Source: Chaunax sp. Z400 (Eukaryota; Chordata; Actinopteri; Lophiiformes; Chaunacidae). Taken from it: a DNA stretch of 64,000 bases. The notes below the pieces were generated by a model. That model saw only the letters and a program-made list of their open reading frames with translations. It was not told the origin of the DNA and did no database searches. The translations under genes and the position numbers were made by a program. Where the stretch lies: NCBI GenBank assembly GCA_037577475.1, contig CM075192.1, forward strand, positions 18,146,908 to 18,210,907, written 5' to 3'. Positions 22,310 to 33,020 of the stretch are shown piece by piece (position 1 is the stretch's first letter; each line of letters begins with the position of its first letter).

Positions 22310-22440
22310 CAATGGTTATTGTGTTTATATTTCATGTTACACACATCATATGCGTTCCCGTAGGATTCACCAGCAACCAAAACACACACACACAAAAAAG
22401 TGCAGTGATGACAGTAATGAGCTCAACCCCGCGGTAGGAG
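22310..22440. repeat. unclassified repeat, copy 1, inside LINE
   Basis: About 130 bases containing TATATTTCAT, a CACCAGCA segment, a CACACAAAAAA run and GTAATGAGCTC, clearly related to 23,235-23,372. It separates the RT part of the LINE from its 3' end, so it may be an internal part of the same element or an insertion. Confidence 0.5.
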
Positions 22441-22790
22441 TCACATGACCTTGACGGAGGTTTCAGAGCATCAGAGTCAGACCCACCAGACTTTGCAATA
22501 TCTTCTTCCCCCAAGCCATCAGGTTCTTGAACAGTCACAGAATCCTGCACCCCCATCCACCAAAATCATTGACTGATGATCATACTGATCATACTGCATC
22601 GGCCACTTTTCCCAATTTCTTACTCTTCTTTCTATTTGTTACTCCACTGCCATAAATGTTTTTACTTATTTGTTTCTATATACAGTCTGTCTACAACTTT
22701 CTTGAATGTTGCTGCTGTGGAGAACAAAATTTCACTCACATGTATGCCAAGAGTGTGTTATGGGACTGATAAATAAAGAACGGAACGTGA
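22440..22790 (+). mobile_element. L2-type LINE 3' end
   Basis: Carries the CTTCTTCCCCCAAGCCATCA and GGTTCTTGAACA phrases of fish L2 3' regions and ends in a TTTCACTC...GGGACTGATAAATAAAG tail. It continues the reverse-transcriptase fragment at 21,700-22,240 in the same orientation. Confidence 0.6.
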
Positions 22791-23234
22791 AATATTTAGT
22801 ACAGAATGCGTTGGCACTTGGCACTGCCCTGTGCACTTGCTCAATAAAAAGTTTTAAAAATTCGGACCCACATAATTTCTGCTACTGGGGGATTACTGCA
22901 GGTAATGTAATTAATATTTTCCTCATGAATGATGTATTATTTCAACCACCTGCAACCCATCCACTATTAATAATAAAGTTATCAAGCATTAAGCAATCAT
23001 AAAGCAATTAATTCAATCTATGGATTAATTGAGGCACCAATGGTGAGACAACATAACATTTTACTTATTGACGATGATACGTCTTCACTATAAGCATGCA
23101 ATTAAGATCTAAATACAAATCTGATTCTGATTCTGTCTTTTATGTCTGTGTATTGTGTGTGTATACACGCACACGCACACGCACAAAAGAAATCTCCCGT
23201 ACCCTGTTTTTAAGACAGTCAATGACAATGGCTG

Positions 23235-23372
23235 AAGAATTATTATTAGTGTGATTATATTTCATCACAACCACACCACATGCACTCCTCTGGCTTTCAC
23301 CAGCACAAAAAGAAACACGCACAAAAAAAATGTAGCCATGATGGTAATGAGCTCGAGGCATTATTACATGAC
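23235..23372. repeat. unclassified repeat, copy 2
   Basis: Same order of motifs as 22,310-22,440 with moderate divergence (TATATTTCAT, CACCAGCA, CACGCACAAAAAAA, GGTAATGAGCTC). Confidence 0.5.
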
Positions 23373-23399
23373 TGTGGTGCTATGGTAATGTGGTTTTCA

Positions 23400-25600
23400 C
23401 AGCTCTCAGTGGCACTATGATTTATTAATCATTTAGAGAATGATTGTGACATAATTAGTGAATGCTTGTGCACAGGTGCAAAGTGAACACGGCAAGCTTT
23501 TTTCACAGGTTTTAATATAAAAATAAGATTTTCTCCACTGACACAGACATTGAGACATTTGTGGGTAATACAAATGTAACTACAATTATTTTTTTTATTA
23601 TTACTGCTAAAGAACAATGACTTTCAGGATTTCCAACGTTGACAGGCTCATTGCTGTTGGCTTGGTGTGCAAGATTATCGTCATGCCTGGCACGAAGATG
23701 TTGAAACTCTTGTGCGCACAGTAACATGAACACCAAACACCAAATAATTGTATTCTAATGTCCCATGTTATGCTGACATTATAATGCTATCAACGCCTAA
23801 GTCTATACTCTACCTTACTTGGTGATATCAGATTGAAAGGCTCCCAAACTTGTCAGTGTCATTTTCCAGTAAATATTGACTCATCTAACAAATTATCTCT
23901 CCTCCTCTAAAACCAACACACACACAGTAAACTTATAGAAAACTTGCCAAGCAGTTGTTATAAAAACCTAGTTAAATAATGTTGATTACGTTAATGCTAA
24001 CATAACAAACATAACAAAACATAACACAAAACAGTAAAACGTCTACTAGATGATCTATACTTAAACTTAACTTATTCAAGAGGGAATCCAGTAAAGTTAG
24101 CCGGTGGGGACTGAATGCTGAGTGACACTTGACTTTACTAATTAACATCCATGTCACTGAGCTGTCATTAAAAAACCCATGAGCCAAAGGGCACGAAGCC
24201 CTGAAAAAAACCCGCCCATGCTCGAGGTTTGTCTAAGAACTGCAAACAAGGGCAGGCAAACGATAGAGCTGTCAACATAACCAAGAAAGCTGACAATGAG
24301 ACCAAATATCCGATGACAGAGAAATTAGTAACAACTGTAAACAAAAGGATATATAATCAAAAAAGACAAATAGTTATTCTGTAAGTTACAAGATTTACTT
24401 TTGTGATGACATTTTGTTTTGGTTCAGTGAGTTACATTATCTCTGAAATTCTTATTCTGCAGATCCAAAATACCAATAAAACTTCCTTCACCAACAAGCC
24501 CCTTGACTTATAGGTAAGACTGGAATTGAGGTAAAATGACCAACATATGACATTAAACATGAAAGTCTTTGGGAATTTCTTCCCCACGTTAAGCAGAGAC
24601 ATAGTTAAGGTCCATAGAACTATGAACATGAGCAAGAAATAACTCATGGATTAATAGATGAAACCTGATTAAGACTCAAGTCTTACAGTGCAAAAATGCA
24701 TGTTGATACAGTCTTGAAAGGTACAAACCCCAATTTAGCTTGTTATGTATAGGGCACTGAATCCAATGTCTAATCACACACCTGGTGTGAACAAGTGTGA
24801 AGACTGTCTAATCAAGACCCTGTCATCACTCATATTTACTAGCAGGTGACCCATTGATGAGAAAACCCATGACAAAGAATATTTCCATCATTTTTCAAAT
24901 TACCAATACACTGAAAAATAAGAAATGTTACTCAAGCTTGCATTTACTGAAATGTACACTGGTCAGTAGAAAATGCTAACCTTGCAAGTTCCAGTAGCAA
25001 GATGAAAATAAACATGTAATTCATAGTCCTGCCAAGTACCTACTGTAGAGGTAAAGTACTTGATAGAGTGCAGCATAGAAGAAGAGATCAGGGGCCTGTC
25101 ACAAAGCAGGATGGCATGTGTTTCAGTTTGTGGGGATTGAACATAAGCGTTTACAAAACGATGACCTTAGCTGTCAGGGAGTGTTGTAAAGTTAGGACAA
25201 CAACTATGTTGCTCTGAGATAGTTACTATAAACAAACTATATTCATTAAGATATGGTTTTTAAAGTACGTAACGGCTACATTTTTTAAGGCAACCTTTCT
25301 ATTTACTTTCTGCGTCCTTTCAGGATCTCCTCCCATCTGCATGGATCCCTGTTCATTTTCTCTCTATACTTCCATGTTCTCTCTCTCTCCCACTCATTCC
25401 TCGCCCTCAAAAAAGAGTGAAGTATCACATTTTGTACTCATTTTCATCACATTTGATAGCAGTACAAATTTTCTGCAAAAACAGCAGAAAATATTTTAAT
25501 TAATGAAATAATTGCATCTAAAAACACTGAAGATGGCCAAAGAAACAATGAAAATGAGTTCAACAAATCTTATTTAATTATTTAAAATGTTTTTTTTAAA
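23400..25600. other. gene-free stretch
   Basis: AT-rich, with no exon or identifiable mobile element recognised on either strand. Confidence 0.45.
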
Positions 25601-25659
25601 TGTTTTTTTTTTACTTTTAGAAGAAATCTAAGAGACCTTGTCCTCTGTGTGGCATCTTT

Positions 25660-26010
25660 GTCCACTCGTGTGACACAGTACAGGTGTCACACCAAAGGAC
25701 ATTTCAGCTTTTTGAACATTATATTCCTTGCTAACCTGCCATTAGCAGTTAGTAAGTGTCATTTGCATAGTTTAACATAATTTAGGTGTGTCACACCAAA
25801 GGACAACAAAACGAAACACTTTTATAGTGGTTCTAAAAAATGTCAATATTTGAACAATTTTGAAACAAAAACTTATCATGTGCATACGTCACTGGCTTCA
25901 CATGGGGCTTCAGTAACATGATCTTGAAAGAGGTCCTTCAACTAAATAAAGTTGTCTGTGGAATTGCCCGATTTAAAGTCAGGATATGGTGTCACACCAG
26001 AGGACTTGGT
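25660..26010. repeat. dispersed TGTCACACCAAAGGAC motif, three copies
   Basis: The 16-mer occurs exactly at 25,685-25,700 and 25,789-25,804, and with one change at 25,990-26,005. An inverted TGTGACAC lies just before the first copy. Element type unknown. Confidence 0.6.
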
Positions 26011-26399
26011 TTTCAGTGACAAAATGTATCAAGTTTCAACGGTTTTAGAATTATATGGATGAAAATAATTATTGCCATAAACTAAAATAGACACTTGTAA
26101 AATTGTGCCTGAAGTATTTATCAACATGTTTTATGCTGCTTCTTTTTTTAATGAAAGTTCTAATTTATTGAACTGTGCTTGAGACAGTCACAACATAGGA
26201 CAATTTTGAGATTTGGCTCAATGTAAAGCAAAGTAATGTTTATCCATTTACTGCATTTTAAATAATGACAGTACTATTTATAAACATTTATTTCTTGTGG
26301 GACAGTGAAAGTGCCATGTTACGTCAACAACCCAATTATATTTAGGTTAAAACCGAAGTGCAAATCAGTGCATTCTGTTTTTGTTGATATTTTACTTAA

Positions 26400-26432
26400 T
26401 GTGCCAACTTTTTTGGAATTGGGGGTTGTATG
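26400..26432. repeat. fish DNA-transposon end fragment
   Basis: CCAACTTTTTTGGAATTGGG is the reverse complement of the CCAATTCCAAAAAAGTTGG terminus seen in copies near 29,620. An isolated end; the partner end was not found. Confidence 0.5.
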
Positions 26433-26737
26433 TCAAGCCTTTTTTTTAAGTTGTCTAAAACTTAACTGAGGCAGGACATATAATCACTGTTTTCTAGAAT
26501 TAAGTACGCTGGTACCTTTGATTGCAACAAACATATCATTCCATCTGGACCGCAAAGCCTTTTGACATAATGGGATAAAATATAGGCTCATCATTATGCC
26601 AATTATTAACTTCTGTCATCAAAGGTATTAGTAAGATTGCACTTTACCAAGAGCAAGGTGTGTATGCATTGAAGGCAGAATGTCAAAAGTTGTTCAAGTG
26701 AACTGACATATTGGTAACATTAGTCGATACTCACCTC

Positions 26738-26850
26738 ACCTGATTATCATTATCATTATTATTATTGTAATCCTCATCATTATTGATATTATTAGTGATA
26801 TTGTTATTATTGTTATTATTAATGTTGTTATTGTTATTATCATTGTTGCT
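26738..26850. repeat. ATT-type trinucleotide microsatellite
   Basis: Imperfect ATT/GTT/ATC repeats over about 110 bases. Confidence 0.85.
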
Positions 26851-26859
26851 AGGGCATAG

Positions 26860-28320
26860 GATCAAAGGCCTCAGACCTTAGACTCGGACCTAAGCAGGAC
26901 AGGAGGATTCATTTACTAGAGCTCTTGATATTTTAGTTAACCCTACCTTACAGGAGAACAAGGTGTGCACAGTGAGACACGCATGCCACACAAAACCTAT
27001 ATATGAAAATGCATTGCTGCCAGTATTCATGGTGTGTGCAGTATTCACAGTACAACAAATTTATCTAGTTAAGAAAATCAAATAAAACTGACAGATCTTG
27101 ATTCTAAATAAGGCTTTGTATTTGAACTAATACTTCAAATACATTATCCAACTGATTGTTTCTCTTCTCTTTTTTTTTTTTGATGCACTCACGAACAGAA
27201 CAGTATGTACAGTACACATTAGACAGAGAGCCTGCAGAGAAACTGAAAACAAAATTATGAGGGCTGGCATTGTTATGTTTAGGCCCTGAAGCACATACAG
27301 TATGTTAATGCTTAATCATAATAAGGTGAGATACTTATTAAACCTTTAAGCAAACATGCAGTTGGAGTCGCTCCTTTTAAAGCACATATCAACAGGGTTT
27401 TGTTGAAGTGCTATCCAATCAATGGTCAGGACATAAAATGTTCTCCATTTGACTTATTTGGCATTATCACAAGTTATTTGGGAGACAAATTCAATTTAAC
27501 AGTTGAACCTTATCCAGATGTCTCCAATTACCTCTCCAAGCAAATTAAGGAAATAGTTCAATGTGTTATAAAATTCATAGCATGTGATCTTTCTGTATAA
27601 TGTCAACTTGTTTAGGGCGACGATGATAGGTACATAAACACACAAAGCAGGCCAACACACACAAACACACACCCCTATATTCTTTCAACAGCACAGGACA
27701 AAAAAAAACATCACTGTTCTCAGTTAGGCCTGAGGGGTTGATGAATGATTCAAATAATTTTTCCAAAAGGTATTTGCTCATTCAGGGATGTTGTGCTCTA
27801 AGAAAATCAGAATTCATGACTATATGGTGTGTCTATGGTAAGAGTTGAGCTCATATTTAGTCCTAATGGCTCACACACCACTCTTTTTTTAGAGTGAGCA
27901 GATATTAATAGACCCAGAGAGCCCTGGGTAGTCAGGGCCAACAAGAGAACAACATCGAAGCCAAGTCCACAACACAGATGCCACAGTGCTGCTCTGTGGA
28001 CTGACACCAGTAAACACTGAGACCAAAGTGTTTAACAGTTAACTGATGAATGAATAATTTGTATGACGCAGGAGCACACACAGTTGCACAGAGATGAGAC
28101 TTTTTTGCAACAGCTGCTTAATAAGCTGCATTTGCACATGGCGCCAGTCAAAATCTTACCAAAGACGAGACGGATGAGTTAAGTGTGCTTAGTCACGCTG
28201 TACTCTAACTTAAGACAAGGCCATGGCTAACACAAAACGTATGACTGTTAAAAAAATAAAGCCTCTGTGAAGGACTATTCTAAATTAAAACTTTCCTCGC
28301 AGGGTCTGCCGAGCTTTTCA
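26860..28320. other. gene-free stretch
   Basis: No convincing exon, RNA gene or classified repeat apart from a T-run near 27,171. Confidence 0.4.
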
Positions 28321-28371
28321 TCAGTTTCTATCAATTATTAACACTAGTGCGATGCCCTTTCTAAACATGCC

Positions 28372-28690
28372 TGTAAGGAATGGGCAGTTTGCTTGGTCTG
28401 TGGTATTGCTTGTTGCTGCTTTCTTGAAGAAAACGCTGCATATGTAGATGAGGAGATGCGGGTGGACTAAATTCCAAGAATATTGAAGCTTTCTTCGCAG
28501 AGCGGTGTTCGCCTGTCTAAATTTATTAATTGAGCGTGTCGCATATCCAAAGTGAACCAAATTCGACACCGTACTTCCGTGGACCCCCAACAATTCATAT
28601 GACAAGTTTAAGTAGATCAGATGAACAGTTGAGATAGGCAACTCATACATGGAGACAGAGATTTCTCGCATTATAGTTAGACAAGTGACT
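28372..28690. repeat. diverged direct duplicate, copy A
   Basis: Shares blocks in the same order with 28,870-29,190, including GCAGAG, GCATATCC, AATTCGACAC, GTAGATCAGA, GAACAGTT and AGACAGAGATTTC. Confidence 0.6.
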
Positions 28691-28869
28691 AATATCAGAA
28701 ACACATTCTGAGTGTTAAAAAAAAGTAAACAGGACTCAAGGTGCTGTGCAGTCTCTCTGCCGTCTTGACAAAGTCCTCCGGTGCTTTCACTTCAAGCGCT
28801 ACTGCAAAGCAGTTGCACAGCAGTGATAAGACATGTCCAGTTTGCAGAGCGTACAGAGCGCCACATTGT

Positions 28870-29190
28870 TCCGTCAGGGCCAATTTGCTTGGCATGTGGT
28901 TTTGCTGGTTGCAGCTTTCTTGAGAAACCAGCTGTAGACGTAGGTGCCGACATGCCGGACTCCGCAGAGCCCTGAAGCCACGCCCACACTTCTGCTCAGA
29001 GTTCTGTTAGCCTATTTACTCTAAATTTAATAATATTGAGCATGTCACATATCCTAATTGTACATAATTCGACACAGCACCTCCTTCGGCACCCGGCAAG
29101 TTTATAGTAGATCAGACGAACAGTTATCGAGGTAGGCGAATTACATGTAAACATATAGACAGAGATTTCGCCACTATAGTTAGATTAGGG
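28870..29190. repeat. diverged direct duplicate, copy B
   Basis: Partner of copy A about 500 bases upstream, and it abuts the left end of the hAT-like element at 29,186. Confidence 0.6.
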
Positions 29191-29304
29191 ATCCACCAAT
29201 ACTAATACTAGCATCTGTTATCGGTCTGATACGGTCGGTCACATACCAGCCAATCAATAGAGGGTGCTACATGAGCTATTCTGAAAAGTTATGTTCACGT
29301 TGTG

Positions 29305-29420
29305 CTCTGGAACAACGCCATGGACTCCCTGGCTTGCCGTGTGTCACTCACACCCTCCAGCTAGCTGTTAATGAGGCACTTTTGGCTCAGAAGAGTGTCG
29401 CTGAAGCATTAAGTTATATG
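29305..29420 (+). pseudogene. hAT transposase fragment
   Basis: About 38 codons retaining LPCVTHTLQLAVNEALL and AQKSVAEAL. No zinc finger, no dimerisation domain and no catalytic triad remain. Confidence 0.7.
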
Positions 29421-29614
29421 TGGTGGCGGTATTTGTTCAGCAAAGCGCAACTGAATTCTAAAATATGACATGACGCAACAGTATTATGTTGTAAACTTGA
29501 TTTTGTTAATCAGAAAGTAAATAACATCTGATGAAAGTAAAACATGTTTTGAAAGTAAACTGTAATCTTAGTATTAAGTACTCATATTGGTATTCAGTGT
29601 CAGCAAGTATAAAC

Positions 29615-29870
29615 CCATTTCCAAAAAAGTTGGGACACTCTAAATAAAAACAGTGTGCAATGATTTGCGAATCATTGAAACCCCATATGTAATTGAAAAT
29701 ACAGCCCAGTTTCCAAAAAGGTATGGATGCTGTGTAAAATGTAAATAAAAACAGTGTGCAATGATTTGCAAATCATTGAAACCCCATATGTAATTGGAAA
29801 AAGCACAAAGACAACATTTCAAATGTTGAAAATGAGGAATTTAATTGTTTAATGAAAATTATTCCCATTT
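29615..29870. repeat. tandemly repeated MITE fragment nested in hAT element
   Basis: A unit containing CCAAAAA(A/G)G and ACAGTGTGCAATGATTTGC followed by AATCATTGAAACCCCATATG occurs twice (about 29,618-29,695 and 29,705-29,797). It corresponds to the terminal part of a fish DNA transposon. Confidence 0.65.
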
Positions 29871-29949
29871 TGAATTTTTGAGTGTGTTTGTACTCATATA
29901 TAAGTACTAGTACGTGGTCTGACAGAAAGTGGCATTGGTGCATCTCTAA

Positions 29950-32780
29950 TTATAATATCAAACATTAATGTCGGGTTCATCAGTAGACTATTGATGGGTT
30001 GAGCTGGACGTCCAGCTCTTGTTAATATGTCTACCTTGAAACTTGATAAAACTTCAACAGCATTCAAAATGTATGATAGCGAAAGTATCCGATGGTTGAG
30101 GAACTTTTTGTTTTTCAATTGTGACAGGCACCAAAACATGAAAGTGATATTCGAAACACAGTTGGGAGTGCTGTAAAAATATTGCAGGGATTTCACCATA
30201 GGGCCGGTGGAACACATCACTGATAAAAGAGAAAAAGTGCAAAAGGTCCACGTTATTCACATTTGGCATTGATTCTGTAAGTGCTTTCATGTCTTCATTG
30301 CAAATGAGGTCGCACCACCTGAGACATAGTTTCTATTCATTATCATCATTATTAAAAATGTCAATTCTTCATCTGAATGTCGAGCCACCATCCTCCAGAA
30401 TAACTGCACATGTAAAATATGTTTTCTAATAATCCTGTCTGAATGTGCACTGCAGAAAAACTGCAATAAACTACTTATTTTTAAAGTCGCACGTTGCATT
30501 TTCACCCAAGACTTGAGAAGAAAGCTCAGGTTTGCACACACAATCCTGCATTGCAAAATGCAGACTTCCCAACTACTTGTGAAGTCAAAATGATGTTGTA
30601 TTAAATATGTCTGTTCATCATTATTATCTTTGCCCACATTTTTTACTTGCCAATATTTCTTTTCCAAATCTTACATTTTCAACTGCCAGCCAGTGCATTA
30701 CGGACAAATTAAATGAAGTTTGAAACTTTCCTCTTCTGCTCTGTGAGTTTTCTACAGTTAAAATCTATTAATTTTGTTTTTTGGAAGAAAGTATACTGTA
30801 AACATCTTTCTCCCTGTTATACAATGCTGCCTAAACAAATGGGCTCTTTTCTCACCTGCTTTTATGTAAAACACAAGTGTGATTTTTGATAAAGTGGCAT
30901 GTAATTTTATATCATAAAAAACAGGGCTGTGTATCAGCAAGAATCTGGATATGATGCAATACATGGAGTCTGCCATGTTGCGTCACCATTTTTCTACAGT
31001 AGCCCAAAATGGACAACTTAAAGGTATACTCCCAGCCTAGAATAGGCATTCCACCCAAAATGCGGCATATCAATTAATAAACATCATTTCATTATTTGGT
31101 CAAGTTTCAATGCATAATTCAAACGGAAATATCCCTAACGAAAGGGAATTCCGTGGGGAGATTTGTTTTGGATGGCAGCCATTTCCCTGCAGCTTCCTGT
31201 CGCTTATGTGCATGCGCAAACCAGCTGTGCGTGTCCAGATTTCGATTTCAGTAGCTCCCATCAATCATTCTGCTCCCCAGTATTTACCAGTTTTGCTCTC
31301 TGTTTCTTTTCGTCAGCTACTTGACACCTTTTCCTTGCACTATCTGTTATTTTATGTCGTCCCCGCCTTCCCTTCTCCATGTTCTCCATTTGATCGCAGA
31401 TTTGAAACTTCCGGGCATGCGCGTGGGGCCTTGCGTGGCCTAGAAATCTGGGAAAGCCCTTGGGGAGGACGTCACCGAATTTGAAAATGGCCCTTTGTTT
31501 ACTTCAGAACATTCTCTCCTCAGGGGATTAAAATCGTAAATCATTTGTCCATTTCCTGTCTGCAAAATGAAATGTTTACATATAGCCTAGATGTTGTTAA
31601 ACACAATCTTTTATGGCAAATTACATTATTCTGTCTTTATGTTAAAATATATTCTAAAGTTTAACTAATGAACCTTCTGGTTTCTTCAGGCTACAGTCAT
31701 TATCAGGATGCTCCTCCAATGGGCAGGAAATTATATACTGTGATAAATATCAATATTGATCAATATGGAAACAATTATCATGATAATGTTTTTTGATATC
31801 ATGATATTACTTTTTTTTAAATTTATTTTATTTTATTGTGTTTGTTGGTTTTCAAATAGGTTTCTACAGATATGTACAAAGTAATTACCATTTCTGAGTT
31901 TTACAATTAAAACAAAAGGGAAGAATAAATAAGTAAATAAATAAGTAAATGAATGAACATTAAACAAACATGAACAATAAATAAAGAAGAAAAACTAACA
32001 AACAAACAAAAACTGATCACAAATAAGAAACCCAGCCCTACATCTGTCAGAATCATACAAATGTAATAATGATAGAAATACAGTATATTTCCCTTGTGGG
32101 TATCTTTAACAATTTGACCATTCAGAGTTGCAAATGTTTCTTGCACAGAGGTAGTAGATTCGCTCACTTGTATGGCGTCAGAGGCTGTAGCCAGAGACTG
32201 ACACAACTAGAACTTATTCAAAAGTGAGGAGTAATAAAACAAAGTGTACTGCATGTTTGGTATTTTATTCAGAGTACTCAAGTGGGACTAAGAGTGTAAT
32301 GGGCTGGAAAACCCTGTTCATGGATTATTGACCACAATCAGCCCAATAGCCATATAAACTTCTTGATTTTTATTTGTTCTGCCACAACATTATTCTTTCC
32401 TTTCCCTATTTCCGATCACATGCTTGATCTCCTCTCCCAACATGCACTTTTTTTCTACAGCCTGATGTTGTAGGAATGCATCAGTCTAAAAGCATAACAA
32501 GAGGTTACTGCAGGTCAGCATCTATTTGATTCAGTTGGTCCAATGTAGTGGTTCCCCGATATGGGTTATTCAGTGGCCGATATTTAGAGACCAGGCCATC
32601 TGATGTGCATTATATAATCCCTATCATGCGGTTGCTGTTTTTGGATCTGATCAAATGCAACAATTTTAGCAATAACAAATGAGACAAAAACTGAACTAAA
32701 ATGAGAATTTATTTAATAATGATGTTCTTGTCTGCAGACACATGTTTTAGATTTTTTTTACATCTATTCATTACATTCAT
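29950..32780. other. gene-free stretch
   Basis: No exon recognised. A GC-richer segment at 31,110-31,480 carries an ORF of 124 codons without family resemblance and may be a further transposon relic. A/T-rich low complexity occurs near 31,920-31,990. Confidence 0.4.
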
Positions 32781-32789
32781 GGAGATGAA

Positions 32790-33020
32790 GGGATCGGTTC
32801 AGTTTGTCTGTTTTTCTTTCTGTTGCCAGTTTTACACAAAAACTACTTGACAGATTTTCATGAAACTGTTGTAGAGTTGGGCATGTGGCAGGAACAAACC
32901 CATTAGCCAATCAAATTTTAGAATGGATCTGGAAAAAGGGGACGATTCAGGAATTTTTTTTCTCATCTTCTTTAAAATTGCTAGATAGGGCTCTTTTCAC
33001 CATTTCGGTCTATTGAAAGA
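32790..33020. repeat. fish interspersed repeat, copy 1
   Basis: Contains GATTTTCATGAAACT, GTTGGGCATGTG, GGAACAAACCCATTA and GGATCTGGAAAAA in the same order as 44,940-45,115. Confidence 0.65.

Larger units (their letters stand above)
29186..29948. mobile_element. hAT-type DNA transposon remnant
   Basis: The left end TAGGGATCCACCAATAC and the reverse complement of the right end, TAGAGATGCACCAATGCC, form hAT-like terminal inverted repeats of about 15 bases. Inside, plus-strand 29,305-29,420 translates to LPGLPCVTHTLQLAVNEALL, a segment found in hAT transposases (ZBED-like, around the catalytic HTLQL helix). The rest of the transposase is missing, and another repeat (29,615-29,870) is nested inside. 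The flanking 8-mers are only weakly alike, so a target duplication is not proven. Confidence 0.7.
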
